Assembly: GCF_002115785.1 (NCBI RefSeq)
Contig: NZ_JFJY01000001.1
Coordinates: 248,001-312,000, forward strand
DNA length: 64,000 bases
Source of the DNA: Thalassospira sp. MCCC 1A03138
GTDB taxonomy: Bacteria > Pseudomonadota > Alphaproteobacteria > Rhodospirillales > Thalassospiraceae
Direction of reading: 5' to 3'
Made by a program: the position numbers and the translations under genes. Of the stretch, positions 46,078 through 55,543 are shown one piece after another. How positions within the stretch are numbered: the first letter of the stretch is position 1; each line of letters opens with the position of its first letter. The notes below the pieces were generated by a model that was not told the origin of the DNA, did not search any database, and saw nothing but the letters and a program-made list of their open reading frames with translations.

Positions 46078-47307
46078 ATGAGCCCCACCCTTCGCACCGC
46101 CAGATGGTTTCCCTGGCTTGTTCTTGTCGCTGGCTGTCTTGTCCTGGCAGTCAATCTTGGGATCCGACCGTCGCTTGGCCTGTTTATCCCCGATATGCTG
46201 ACGGCCACCGGTTGGAGTGCTTCCACCTTTGGTCTGGCCTTTGCCATTCAGAACCTGATGTGGGGTGTTGCCGCCCCGATTGCCGGTGCCCTTGCCGATC
46301 GCTATGGCACAACCCGCACCCTGATCGGCGGGGCACTGTTTTATGCGCTGGGTCTGTATCTGATGGGGACTTCGACCTCCCCACTTGAACTGCATCTGAC
46401 ATCAGGCTTCCTGATCGGGGCGGGTGTCGGTGCGACCAGCTTCCCGGTCATTCTGGCCGCCATCAGCCGTGCCTTTCCGCCGAGTAAACGCAGCTTCGCC
46501 CTTGGTCTGGCATCCGCCGGGGGATCGGTCGGCCAGTTTGTCATGGCCCCGACAACCCAGTTTCTTAATGACGGTTATGGCTATGTCACCGCCCTTGCAA
46601 TTCTTGCCGTCATGTCGATGATCATCGTGCCCTTTGCCTTTGCGCTTACCGGCAAGGCCGAAGCCCACGGCCCCAATTCGGGTGGTACTGATCTTGGCCC
46701 GACCGGGTTGGTCGCGGCCTTTCACGAGGCGCGCAAACATCGTGGCTTCCTGCTTTTGAATGCCGGCTTCTTTGTCTGCGGGTTCCATATCGCGGTGATC
46801 GCAACCCATCTGCCAACCTTTACCCAGCTTTGCGGATTGCCCGGTTCGGTCGCGGCACAGGGACTTGCGATTGTTGGCCTGTTTAACATTGTCGGCACCC
46901 TGACGGCTGGTTGGGCGGGCGGCAAATGGCGCAAGAAATGGGGCCTGTCGTTTATTTACGGCATGCGCGCATTGGTCATTCTGATCTTTATGATTGCCCC
47001 CAAAACGGCTGAGACCATCTGGCTGTTCTCGGCGGTGATGGGGGCCTTGTGGCTGTCAACCGTGCCTCTCACTAGCGGCATCATCGTGCAGGTTTTCGGC
47101 CCGCGCTATATGGCAACGCTGTTTGGCATTGTCATGCTGTCCCACCAGATCGGTGCGTTCTTTGGCGCTTGGATGGGTGGGGTCATCTTTGATCTGACCG
47201 GCAGTTTCGATGGCGTCTGGATCGCTTCCATCGCGCTTGGCATCTTTGCCGCCCTCGTGCATATGCCGATTGACGACAAAGCCCTTCGGGTCGAAGCTAA
47301 CGCCTGA
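46078..47307 (+). CDS. MFS transporter
   Basis: A 409-residue inner-membrane protein with 12 predicted helices. GALADRYGTTRTL is the cytoplasmic loop 2-3 motif of the major facilitator superfamily. GIRPSLGLFIPDML and the overall layout resemble oxalate/formate-antiporter-type or aromatic-acid MFS members. Substrate unknown. GGAGTAGCCCG precedes ATG 46078. It follows a LysR regulator and ends at a strong hairpin. Confidence 0.92.
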   Translation: MSPTLRTARWFPWLVLVAGCLVLAVNLGIRPSLGLFIPDMLTATGWSASTFGLAFAIQNLMWGVAAPIAGALADRYGTTRTLIGGALFYALGLYLMGTSTSPLELHLTSGFLIGAGVGATSFPVILAAISRAFPPSKRSFALGLASAGGSVGQFVMAPTTQFLNDGYGYVTALAILAVMSMIIVPFAFALTGKAEAHGPNSGGTDLGPTGLVAAFHEARKHRGFLLLNAGFFVCGFHIAVIATHLPTFTQLCGLPGSVAAQGLAIVGLFNIVGTLTAGWAGGKWRKKWGLSFIYGMRALVILIFMIAPKTAETIWLFSAVMGALWLSTVPLTSGIIVQVFGPRYMATLFGIVMLSHQIGAFFGAWMGGVIFDLTGSFDGVWIASIALGIFAALVHMPIDDKALRVEANA

Positions 47308-47334
47308 CCAGTGACGATCCTTAGTAAGCAAAAG

Positions 47335-47366
47335 CCGTGACACAGACAGTCTGTGTCACGGTTTTC
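47335..47366. terminator. Bidirectional terminator after MFS and oxidoreductase genes
   Basis: CCGTGACACAGA pairs perfectly with TCTGTGTCACGG across a three-base loop. TTTT follows on the plus strand and CTTTTGCTT on the minus strand. Confidence 0.92.
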
Positions 47367-47371
47367 TGATA

Positions 47372-48295
47372 TCAGACCATCGTCACAATGATCTTGCCGC
47401 GGGCCCGGCCCGATGCTTGCCGGGTAAAGGCATCGCCGAACTGATCAATTGGCACGGTCCGGTCGATCAGGACCTTCACTTTATTCTCGTGTATCGCTGA
47501 AACAACCCGCGCCAACCGTTCCCCGTCAGACATATGAAACACAAACTGCGCATTGACATTGTGCGCATGTGCCAATGCCTCGTCCGGCGGGGCAACAAGC
47601 GATAGCAACCTACCGCCGCTTCGCAGAACACCGAACGATTTTTGCTGTGTTTTACCGCCGACGGTGTCAATCACCAGATCGATATCCGAAAGCATTTCCG
47701 CAAAATCGGCGTGTCGATAATCAATCACCTGATCTGCACCCAATGTTCGGGCAATGTCGATCCCGTCCCCAGATGCGGTTGCAATCACGCGCGCACCTGC
47801 CGCGCGGGCGAACTGGATGGCAAAGCTACCCACCCCACCTGCCCCGGCATGGATCAGAACCGTCTGCCCGACACCAAGATCACCCAGCTCAAACAATGCC
47901 TGCCACGCCGTTCCCGCCGCCGTCGGAATGCCTGCGGCCACTTCAAACGGCATGTCTTCGGGCACCTTCACAAGATAATTCGCCGGAACACAGGCGAACC
48001 CGGCAAAGGCACCACCTGCGACCGGATCAAGCCGGGCAATAACCTTGTCACCCTTCTGCCAGCCAGTCACATTTGCCCCGACATCCTCAATCATACCGGC
48101 AAGGTCGGCCCCCACCGTGTATCGAAATTCGAGCGGGAAATAGCCCTGCAACACGCCGCTTTGCAATTTAATATCAAGCGGATTAAGTGCTGCTGCTCCC
48201 ACCCGGACCAGCACGTCCTCCGGGCCGATTTCCGGTGTGGCAATATCGCGGATGACAGGTGCGGTATTGTAATCATCAAGTCTGATGGCTTTCAT
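47372..48295 (-). CDS. NADPH:quinone reductase-like zinc-free alcohol dehydrogenase family oxidoreductase
   Basis: A 307-residue medium-chain dehydrogenase/reductase. The N-terminal GroES-like part (MKAIRLDDYNTAPVIRD, AALNPLDIKLQSG) is followed by a Rossmann domain (VLIHAGAGGVGSFAIQFAR). It lacks zinc ligands, as in quinone oxidoreductases; NADPH is likely. The start ATG overlaps the stop of the SnoaL-like gene as ATGA, so the two are co-translated. Substrate unknown. Confidence 0.92.
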   Translation of the reverse strand: MKAIRLDDYNTAPVIRDIATPEIGPEDVLVRVGAAALNPLDIKLQSGVLQGYFPLEFRYTVGADLAGMIEDVGANVTGWQKGDKVIARLDPVAGGAFAGFACVPANYLVKVPEDMPFEVAAGIPTAAGTAWQALFELGDLGVGQTVLIHAGAGGVGSFAIQFARAAGARVIATASGDGIDIARTLGADQVIDYRHADFAEMLSDIDLVIDTVGGKTQQKSFGVLRSGGRLLSLVAPPDEALAHAHNVNAQFVFHMSDGERLARVVSAIHENKVKVLIDRTVPIDQFGDAFTRQASGRARGKIIVTMV

Positions 48296-48756
48296 TGCGC
48301 GGCCTCCTGCTCGGTGATTGGCCATGCGCCCACCTGATACAACCAGCCAAGCCAGTCTTCCAGATGCCATGTATGGGTCACCTTGCCGCTTTCGACATAA
48401 TGAAATTCGTGAATCGGCATGCGAAAAGCCCTACCTGTCGGCGCAATCCCGAACCATTCGCCTGAATGTGTGCCGGTGATTTCGGCGCGCACGGCAACCC
48501 GGCCCGGTCCGCCAATCATTTCGTGGACGATGATTTTCACGTCTGGAAAGGCCGCATGAAACGCCCTGATCAGCGGCTTCATACCGTCGCGTCCCGGCTC
48601 CTGCCCGGGGGCCAGCGGGATATCCTGCCAATCACGAGTAACCGCCTCATCCAAAAGGTCGGCACCTTCGCTGAAAGCCCGGTACAGTGCTTCGATGGCC
48701 TTGCGATCCGGGGCTGATACCCCGGCAATCGCGGGCGTATTGATTTGATTCGTCAT
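48292..48756 (-). CDS. SnoaL-like ester cyclase / polyketide cyclase family protein
   Basis: A 154-residue alpha+beta barrel protein of the SnoaL/NTF2-like type: AIEALYRAFSEGADLLDEAV, RDGMKPLIRAFHAAFPDVK and HTWHLEDWLGWLYQVGA are the landmarks. Family members cyclise polyketides or act as isomerases, but many are of unknown role. Start at 48756 (MTNQINT) from GGGAA spacing. It is the first gene of a two-gene unit with the oxidoreductase, divergent from a LysR gene. Confidence 0.85.
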   Translation of the reverse strand: MTNQINTPAIAGVSAPDRKAIEALYRAFSEGADLLDEAVTRDWQDIPLAPGQEPGRDGMKPLIRAFHAAFPDVKIIVHEMIGGPGRVAVRAEITGTHSGEWFGIAPTGRAFRMPIHEFHYVESGKVTHTWHLEDWLGWLYQVGAWPITEQEAAQ

Positions 48757-48853
48757 TTTCATTTCCCATTCAGGATTGTTGGATATGGGGAAATGCTACC
48801 GACCCTCTCGACATACTTGAAATCAATATAAAATATGTGACAACATCCATTCC
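48757..48853. promoter_or_regulatory. Divergent promoter region with LysR-like inverted repeat
   Basis: This 97-base gap serves the SnoaL/oxidoreductase unit and the LysR gene. ACATA and TATGT ends frame an AT-rich core at 48811-48838 (ACATACTTGAAATCAA onward), consistent with a LysR T-N11-A type site. The site call is tentative. Confidence 0.4.
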
Positions 48854-49762
48854 ATGGATTTACATGGTATCGATCTCAATCTTCTGGTGGCCTTCGACGC
48901 GCTGATGAAAGAACGCAGCGTCACGCGTGCGGGCATACGTATTGGCCGCACTCAACCAGCCATGAGTGCCGCACTATCGCGACTACGTGGGTTGCTTAAT
49001 GATGAGCTTTTTATCCGCAGCCCTGCGGGTTTGCAGCCAACCCCGCGTGCCCTTGATCTTGCCGAACCACTCGGCCATGCACTGACCGAAATTCAGCGCA
49101 CGCTTGAATTCACCCAGACGTTTGATCCGACGACGTCCACCGCGACCTTTTCCATCGCACTTTCCGATCATCCGACCTTTAGGGTGCTGCCGGTACTACT
49201 TGATGCCCTACGTCAGAAGGCACCGGGCATCACGCTGCGGATCGGTAGCTTCACCGCGCGGGATGACGCCATTACCCTGCTTGACGCGGGGGAAGCTGAT
49301 CTAACGATTGGCGTGCCGCCTTCTGAAACCGGCCGCATCCTGAGCCAGCCGCTTTTTTCCGAAAACTTTGTCTGCGTGATGCGTCGCGACCATCCCGCTG
49401 CCCAGGCACTGCTGGATCTTCCAGCCTTTCTGTCGCTATCGCATTTGCTGGTATCACCGGAAAATGACCGCTTTGGTCTGGTGGATGCGGCATTGGCAAA
49501 AATAGGCCATAAACGCCGCCTTGCCGTGACCCTGCCAACGATGTACGCCGCCCCGCTTGTGATTGCGCGCTCCGATCTGATCGCGACCCTGATGGCTGGC
49601 GTCATTCCAGCGTCTGGCCAGGCCGATGCTCTTGCCATCCGCCCGCTTCCCTTCGATCTTGATCCGATCGGCTTCACCATGTCCTGGCATCGCCGCAATG
49701 ATGTCCATCCCGCACAACGCTGGCTGCGCGATTTTGTCGCGGGCCTGCCGCTTGATGAATAA
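48854..49762 (+). CDS. LysR family transcriptional regulator (NodD-like)
   Basis: A 302-residue regulator. The N-terminal MDLHGIDLNLLVAFDALMKE and GRTQPAMSAALSRLRG are typical of the NodD/LeuO branch of LysR. It is divergent from the SnoaL/oxidoreductase pair and, as usual for such an arrangement, probably controls it. The ligand is unknown. Confidence 0.93.
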   Translation: MDLHGIDLNLLVAFDALMKERSVTRAGIRIGRTQPAMSAALSRLRGLLNDELFIRSPAGLQPTPRALDLAEPLGHALTEIQRTLEFTQTFDPTTSTATFSIALSDHPTFRVLPVLLDALRQKAPGITLRIGSFTARDDAITLLDAGEADLTIGVPPSETGRILSQPLFSENFVCVMRRDHPAAQALLDLPAFLSLSHLLVSPENDRFGLVDAALAKIGHKRRLAVTLPTMYAAPLVIARSDLIATLMAGVIPASGQADALAIRPLPFDLDPIGFTMSWHRRNDVHPAQRWLRDFVAGLPLDE

Positions 49763-49840
49763 CAAGATGCCCGGTATCTGCTATACCGCCGACCCAAATC
49801 GCCTCTTTCCCGCGACACGGCGTTAAGCTAAAACCCGCTA

Positions 49841-50323
49841 ATGGACAGACCGATTTACATGACCCCCGAAGGGCTCTCAGCCCTTCGCACCGAACTTGAT
49901 CACCTGTGGAAGAAGGAACGACCCGAAACCGTTGCCGTGGTTTCATGGGCGGCAGGCAATGGTGACCGGTCGGAAAATGGCGATTATATCTATGGCAAAA
50001 AACGCCTGCGCGAAATTGATCGCCGGGTGCGGTATCTGCGCAAACGGATCGAGGACGCAGTCGTCGTTGATCCGCGCGAACAACCCGACCACAGCCGGGT
50101 CTTCTTTGGTGCCACTGTCACCTATGTGAATGCGCGGGACGAAGAAGTCACCATCCGCATCGTTGGCGAGGACGAGGCCGAAAGCCTCAAAGGCAAAATA
50201 AGCTGGATTTCCCCCGTCGCGCGCGCCCTGATGAAAGCCGGTGTCGGTGATGTGGTGACGCTACGCACGCCAGCGGGCGAGGACGAGCTTGAAGTCCTCG
50301 AAATTAGCTATCCGAAAAGCTAA
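49841..50323 (+). CDS. greB: Transcription elongation factor GreB
   Basis: A 160-residue GreA/GreB-type factor that rescues backtracked RNA polymerase by stimulating transcript cleavage. The coiled-coil tip carries the acidic pair in GDRSENGDYIYGKKRLREID, the form typical of GreB. The C-terminal FKBP-like part (GKISWISPVARALMKAGVGD) is normal. No good ribosome site is seen before ATG 49841; a second ATG at 49859 is possible. Confidence 0.94.
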   Translation: MDRPIYMTPEGLSALRTELDHLWKKERPETVAVVSWAAGNGDRSENGDYIYGKKRLREIDRRVRYLRKRIEDAVVVDPREQPDHSRVFFGATVTYVNARDEEVTIRIVGEDEAESLKGKISWISPVARALMKAGVGDVVTLRTPAGEDELEVLEISYPKS

Positions 50324-50437
50324 ACACGTTCGTAAATTGTCGCTGTATCAGCCACACGCGACCGTCACGCATTGCTTTTCCAACACGCCCAACCACCAAC
50401 ATTCTCCAAATCACACCAGCCACTAACGGAGCCCCAA

Positions 50438-51145
50438 ATGTCTAATGGATGGAATGAATCTGCTGATGCATGGATTGCGGATAACTCCGGCGATGGGGAT
50501 TTCAGCCGCCAACATGTCCTCGACCGCCCAATGCTTGAGCGCATTAACAAACAAAAATTTGCCACTGCACTGGACATCGGCTGCGGTGAAGGACGTTTTT
50601 GTCGCATGCTTTCCAACCTAGGTATCGCCGCCACCGGCATTGATCCCACAGAACGCCTGATCGAACATGCCCGATCCTGTGACCCAAACGGCGCATACTA
50701 TGTTCACTATGCTGAAAAGCTCGATCTCCCCGATAGAGCATTCGATCTTGTAACCAGTTATCTTAGCATGATCGACATTACGGATATTGATGCTGCCGTT
50801 TCTGAAATGGTGCGTGTTTTGCGTCCTGGCGGCACCTTACTCATTGCCAATCTGAACAGTTTCAGCACAGCCGCAACGCCGACAACTTGGGTAAAAGGTG
50901 ACAATGGATCCGAACATTTCTGCCTTGATCGCTATATGGAAGAGCGTTCGGAATGGGTTCAATGGCGCGGCATTCGCATCAAAAACTGGCATAGACCCTT
51001 TAGCCGCTATATGAAAATTCTGTTATCGCACAATCTTATACTGCGCCATTTTGACGAACCATTGCCCGGTTCTGAACATGGTGGTATGTACGAACGATAC
51101 TGCAGGGCCCCTTATTTCCACATCATGGAATGGGAAAAGCCGTAA
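50438..51145 (+). CDS. Class I SAM-dependent methyltransferase
   Basis: A 235-residue methyltransferase. Motif I is ALDIGCGEGRFCRML, followed by GIDPTERLIEHAR and the post-I acidic region LDLPDRAFDLVTSYLSMID, a layout of the Methyltransf_11 group, which methylate small molecules. Start ATG 50438 follows CGGAG by about 7 bases; a longer frame from 50372 lacks a site. Substrate unknown. Confidence 0.9.
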   Translation: MSNGWNESADAWIADNSGDGDFSRQHVLDRPMLERINKQKFATALDIGCGEGRFCRMLSNLGIAATGIDPTERLIEHARSCDPNGAYYVHYAEKLDLPDRAFDLVTSYLSMIDITDIDAAVSEMVRVLRPGGTLLIANLNSFSTAATPTTWVKGDNGSEHFCLDRYMEERSEWVQWRGIRIKNWHRPFSRYMKILLSHNLILRHFDEPLPGSEHGGMYERYCRAPYFHIMEWEKP

Positions 51146-51152
51146 CCGGATA

Positions 51153-51545
51153 TCATCCCCCGGTCAGGGCGATTTCATATCCGTCCGGATCACGGACAAA
51201 GAACTGATGCGTGCCGTCCTCAAGCTCCGTCACCGGCTCCGGTTTGAACCCGGCATCGTTTAGCGCGTCAAACATGCCGTCAACATCATTGCATTCCAGA
51301 TACCAGACCTGCCCGGCAAAGGATGGTCGCATCCGGCGCTCTTCATGCGAAACACCGCCATGCGCGGCAAGCATCAAACGGATTCCGGTATCCCCGTCAC
51401 CTGCCTCCAGCATCGCCCAGACCGGTTGCTCATCCAGATCGGACAAGGTACGCGCCACCACCTCAAACCCCAGCAAACGGTAAAACCCGATGCTGCGGTT
51501 GATCTCGGCAACGTTCAGAAGCGGTGTGGCGGCTGTGATCATCAT
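51153..51545 (-). CDS. VOC family protein (glyoxalase/bleomycin-resistance fold)
   Basis: A 130-residue single VOC domain: NRSIGFYRLLGFEVV near the N-terminus and FFVRDPDGYEIAL near the C-terminus. These folds bind metals and act as isomerases, dioxygenases or drug-binding proteins; the role here is not known. It is convergent with the methyltransferase gene, 7 bases away, and lies 88 bases after hrpB on its strand. Confidence 0.88.
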   Translation of the reverse strand: MMITAATPLLNVAEINRSIGFYRLLGFEVVARTLSDLDEQPVWAMLEAGDGDTGIRLMLAAHGGVSHEERRMRPSFAGQVWYLECNDVDGMFDALNDAGFKPEPVTELEDGTHQFFVRDPDGYEIALTGG

Positions 51546-51632
51546 GATCCTGTTAAACGCAAAATCGAGGCACGATTATGCCCGCCTGAGCCACACGCGT
51601 ATAGCCCTACCGCGCCCGACAAGGCCGTCTTC

Positions 51633-54137
51633 TCACATCCGGTTTTTGATCCGTCTGGTCGGTTCTGCCTGCAACGGGTCATCGGGCCAATAATGTTTGG
51701 GATAACGTCCCTTCATCTCGGCCTTAACCTGCGCATAGGAGCCGTTCCAGAACCCCACCAGATCAGACGTTACCTGAAGCGGCCTTTGTGCTGGCGACAG
51801 CAGATGCAACGTTACCGCCACCTTACCACCAGCAATTTTGGGAGTTTCGGTCGCGCCAAACATTTCCTGCAACCGGACAGGAAGCCCTGGTGTTTCGCCA
51901 CTATAATCAATGCGGATGTGTGACCCGGTTGGCACGGTCCAGTGGGTCGGCGCCAGACGATCAAGCTCCTGGCGCCTGTTCCAGTCAATGCTTGATACCA
52001 ATGCCTCGGCCAGATTGACCTGTTTAAGCTGGCTGCGTTTATTGATCCCGCCAAGATATGGCATCAGCCAATCCTCAAGCGATGCCAAAAGCGCATCATC
52101 GCTCATGTCGGGCCAGTTTTCCGGATCGACCCGATGCAGGAACGCGATCCGTTCGCGCAGTCCCTCGGCCGCCTTGTCCCAAGGCAAACAATGCAGGCCA
52201 AGACGACGAATGCCTTCGATCATCGCGGCCGCAATGGCATCAGGTCCGGCTTCGTCACGGGTGGTCTTTTCGTCAAGCACCAGCGCCCCGATCCGCCGTT
52301 GCCAGCGCGCCTGCACCGCATCGCTTTGCACTTCCCAGAAGACCTCTGTTCCTTCGGAAATCTGATCGGCAAAATGGGTTTCAAGACTTGCGCTCGACAA
52401 AGGTGCGGCAAGGTAAATCCGTGCCTCGCGCGCCTGCCCGTCAAGTTCCGCCACCACGATATAGGGTTCGTTCGCCAATGCATCGTCATTGGCCAGTATC
52501 CCGCCACGCCCGCCCGACAGGCGATACCGCGCATCCGTACCCTTGCGTCGTTCGCCAATCCGGTCGGGATAGGCAAATGCCAGAACCAACCCCACCTGAT
52601 CCGCATGATCCACAGGGCCGGCCTCAATGTTGCCTGCGTCGGACGCCACTTCTTTCTTCGCGACCTCACCCAGTCGCCGTGCAAGCTGTCTTGCGGCTTC
52701 CGTGATCATTTTTGGGGCCTTGCGGGCCAAAATCGCCTCGACCCGAAGCCGTAAATCCGCGCCGCGACCGCGCATGAAATCCCGATCCGACAAAAGTGCT
52801 GCCAGCGCACAGGCAACCTCGTCCAGTCCAAGGCGCGCACCACGCAACATCATATGTGCCAACCGCGGATGCACTGGCAATCCGGCCATCGCTGTTCCCA
52901 TTGGCGTGATCCGGTTAGCATCGTCAATCGCGTCAAGCCGCCGTAACACATCACGTGCCTGTTCGATCTTTGCCCCGTCGGGCTGATCAAGCCACGGTAG
53001 GCTTGCCGGATCAGACACGCCCCAGCGGGCGAGCTCCAGCGTCAGCGGCGCCAGATCGGCATCGGCAATTTCCGGCGTGGTAAAAGGCGGACGGGCGCGA
53101 TGTTCGGCTTCTGCCCACAGGCGATAACATACGCCCGGCTCCAATCGTCCGGCACGACCGCGACGTTGTTCGGCACTGGCCTGCGATGATTTGACCGTCA
53201 CCAGCCGCGTCATGCCCGATGCCGGGTCAAATCTCGGCAAACGCTGCAATCCGCAATCGACCACCACCCGAATGCCATCAATCGTTAATGACGTTTCGGC
53301 AATCGCAGTCGCCAGCACCACCTTGCGCATTCCATCGGGTGCGGGCTCAATCGCAATGTCCTGTGCCCTGGTTTCCATCGCGCCATAAAGCGGCGCAATG
53401 ATCACCGATGGATCAAGCCCGTCTTTCAACGCCGCCTCAACCCGCGTGATTTCCCCCTGCCCGGGCAGGAAGGCCAGGATCGACCCGCTTTCGTCGCGAA
53501 GTGCCAACCGGATCGCCGCCGTCATTTCCCGATCAATCCACGCATCGGGGCGGATCGGGATATATTTTGTTTCAACCGGAAAAGCGCGGCCTTCGCTGGT
53601 AATCACCGGGCAACCGCCCATCAGGGCCGCAATCGGATCGCCATCAAGGGTTGCCGACATTACGACAATGCGCAAATCATCGCGAAGGGCGGCCTGCGTT
53701 TCCATCGCTAATGCCAATCCCAGATCGGCATCAAGCGACCGTTCGTGAAATTCATCAAAAATCACACAGCCAATGCCTGACAGTTCCGGGTCGTCCTGGA
53801 TCATGCGCACCAGAATACCCTCGGTCACGACCTCGATCCGGGTTCTGGCGGAAACCTTGCTGTCAAACCGCACGCGATAGCCGACTGTCTCGCCGACGCC
53901 CTCGCCCATCAACTGGGCCATCCGGCGAGCGGCCGCCCGCGCGGCAAGCCGCCGGGGTTCGAGCATCACGATCTTCTGATCATTCCGCCATGCACTTTCC
54001 AGCAACGCCAAGGGCACCTTGGTCGTTTTCCCAGTCCCCGGCGAGGCCTGCAAAACCGCATTGGTACCGGTTTCCAGCAGGACACAAAGATCAGGCAGAA
54101 CGGCATCAATCGGAAGGACGGGAAAGGCTTTGGGCAT
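51633..54137 (-). CDS. hrpB: ATP-dependent RNA helicase HrpB
   Basis: An 834-residue DEAH-type helicase. MPKAFPVLPIDAVLPDL is the normal HrpB start. Walker A is ASPGTGKTTKVP, the DEFH box is in VIFDEFHERSLDADLG, and motif VI is SAEQRRGRAGRLEPG. The HrpB-specific C-terminal region is present (GSHIRIDYSGETPGLPVRLQ, then VTLHLLSPAQRPLQVTSDL). The E. coli enzyme has no settled substrate. Start at 54137; an in-frame start at 54209 would run into the intergenic region of the EPS locus. Confidence 0.94.
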   Translation of the reverse strand: MPKAFPVLPIDAVLPDLCVLLETGTNAVLQASPGTGKTTKVPLALLESAWRNDQKIVMLEPRRLAARAAARRMAQLMGEGVGETVGYRVRFDSKVSARTRIEVVTEGILVRMIQDDPELSGIGCVIFDEFHERSLDADLGLALAMETQAALRDDLRIVVMSATLDGDPIAALMGGCPVITSEGRAFPVETKYIPIRPDAWIDREMTAAIRLALRDESGSILAFLPGQGEITRVEAALKDGLDPSVIIAPLYGAMETRAQDIAIEPAPDGMRKVVLATAIAETSLTIDGIRVVVDCGLQRLPRFDPASGMTRLVTVKSSQASAEQRRGRAGRLEPGVCYRLWAEAEHRARPPFTTPEIADADLAPLTLELARWGVSDPASLPWLDQPDGAKIEQARDVLRRLDAIDDANRITPMGTAMAGLPVHPRLAHMMLRGARLGLDEVACALAALLSDRDFMRGRGADLRLRVEAILARKAPKMITEAARQLARRLGEVAKKEVASDAGNIEAGPVDHADQVGLVLAFAYPDRIGERRKGTDARYRLSGGRGGILANDDALANEPYIVVAELDGQAREARIYLAAPLSSASLETHFADQISEGTEVFWEVQSDAVQARWQRRIGALVLDEKTTRDEAGPDAIAAAMIEGIRRLGLHCLPWDKAAEGLRERIAFLHRVDPENWPDMSDDALLASLEDWLMPYLGGINKRSQLKQVNLAEALVSSIDWNRRQELDRLAPTHWTVPTGSHIRIDYSGETPGLPVRLQEMFGATETPKIAGGKVAVTLHLLSPAQRPLQVTSDLVGFWNGSYAQVKAEMKGRYPKHYWPDDPLQAEPTRRIKNRM

Positions 54138-54211
54138 GAACGGCTTTCTGATTTCTGGTTTGGGGCCGGTATCTGCCCCGGTTATTTCCCAAAATGCGCA
54201 AACGGGCAAGG

Positions 54212-55543
54212 TTACGTGTCGCTGGTAATCGCCTCAATCCGACCCGCCTTCAGGATAATTCCCCGCTCCCCGCCAATCCGTTGCAGGGTTTTAAGCCCCC
54301 GCGTCAGGCGATAAAGCGCTCCCATATCCCCGCTTACCCGCATTTTCTGCGCTTCAATCCGGGTCACTTTAAACAGGTCGCGAAATGCATCCTCGGAAAG
54401 CGCACGAAGGGCTTCCTCCTTCTCCAGCCGGGCCGGATCCGGATGTTCGAAAACCAAGGGTTGGCCAGAGTTGAGTGCTTCTGTCATCGTGGTCTTTTCT
54501 ATCACAATCGACAATGCCCAGACCATCCATGCCTGCGTCCAGCGCATGTAATTACGCCGATCCACACCAAACCGCCACCGCCCAGCATAAAAAACTCCGC
54601 GCTTGGCATCAAACAATGCATCACAGACCCAATCTGCAATCTTCTGTGCTGCTGTCAGTTCGCCAAACCGGCAAAGTGTCGCTATGGCTTGTGCCACCGC
54701 ATGACAGTCCACATAACCTTCCCGCCCGACAAAGCTGCACGGATGGCCATTCGCATCAAAGCATTCCGCGCGATAAAACGCATATCCGCGCGTGATCGCG
54801 TCATCCAACCCGACCATCCCGCATGCGCGGAACCGATCAAGAAGATCAAGGATGTATCCGGTATGAAAGCCATCAATAAAACGATGGTGCACCCGCGTGC
54901 CATATTCCCATGCCCCATCGGGCCGCTGTGAAGTCAAAACCCGCGCAACCGACTTCTGGCTCATCTCATTACCAGGATCAATCCGATGCAACGCCCACGC
55001 TGTCCAAAGGCTGGCATTGTGGATTTCGGCATTCCCTTGGTCGACATAGGCAAAATATCCCTCCCGCCAAAGCCCACGCATAAACCCCGCCGCACGTTGC
55101 ATCACCGGATCGGTTGAGGACATACCGCGCGCCATTAGCGCATCAACCGCAAAGCTCGTGACAATCGCATTGGACGCACCGCACGGCACATAAAAGGCGC
55201 GCGCCTGCCACGCAAACGGATATCCCCAACCACCATCCTCGTTTTGCATCTGGCAAAGCCTGCCCGCCACATTGCAAAGCCGCACGCCGTCGGCGGCACC
55301 CAGAAGCAACGCCAATGTTTTCGGGTTTTGCAATGCTGGAATCATCGCGATGTGGCGTAATGCCCGTGGCCCACGCTTTATCGCCTGCAACCACACCAGC
55401 CGCGCCATGCGAAACCGCCCCAAGCCGCTTAAACGGAACAACCCGCTTTCGAGCCCGTCAAACGGATCGGCCCCGGCAAAGTCGGCGTGAACAATCCCCG
55501 CAAGAACGCGGTCACGCACCGCAATAAGATCATTGCCTTGCAT
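54212..55543 (-). CDS. Exopolysaccharide-locus alpha/alpha-toroid protein (uncharacterised)
   Basis: A 443-residue protein with repeating helical segments and motifs like terpene cyclase / glucuronyl epimerase toroids: QNEDGGWGYPFAWQ and QRPDGAWEYGTRVHHRFIDG. The C-terminal half closely follows a family I recall from O-antigen loci (often misnamed delta-aminolevulinate dehydratase): FIDGFHTGYILDLLDRF, DCHAVAQAIATLCRF, RNYMRWTQAWMVWALS. Conserved His, Asp and Trp suggest an enzyme, perhaps a sugar epimerase or hydrolase, but none has been shown. No signal peptide was seen. Start ATG 55543, 7 bases after GGGAG; it overlaps the ligase-like gene by 14 bases. Confidence 0.75.
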   Translation of the reverse strand: MQGNDLIAVRDRVLAGIVHADFAGADPFDGLESGLFRLSGLGRFRMARLVWLQAIKRGPRALRHIAMIPALQNPKTLALLLGAADGVRLCNVAGRLCQMQNEDGGWGYPFAWQARAFYVPCGASNAIVTSFAVDALMARGMSSTDPVMQRAAGFMRGLWREGYFAYVDQGNAEIHNASLWTAWALHRIDPGNEMSQKSVARVLTSQRPDGAWEYGTRVHHRFIDGFHTGYILDLLDRFRACGMVGLDDAITRGYAFYRAECFDANGHPCSFVGREGYVDCHAVAQAIATLCRFGELTAAQKIADWVCDALFDAKRGVFYAGRWRFGVDRRNYMRWTQAWMVWALSIVIEKTTMTEALNSGQPLVFEHPDPARLEKEEALRALSEDAFRDLFKVTRIEAQKMRVSGDMGALYRLTRGLKTLQRIGGERGIILKAGRIEAITSDT

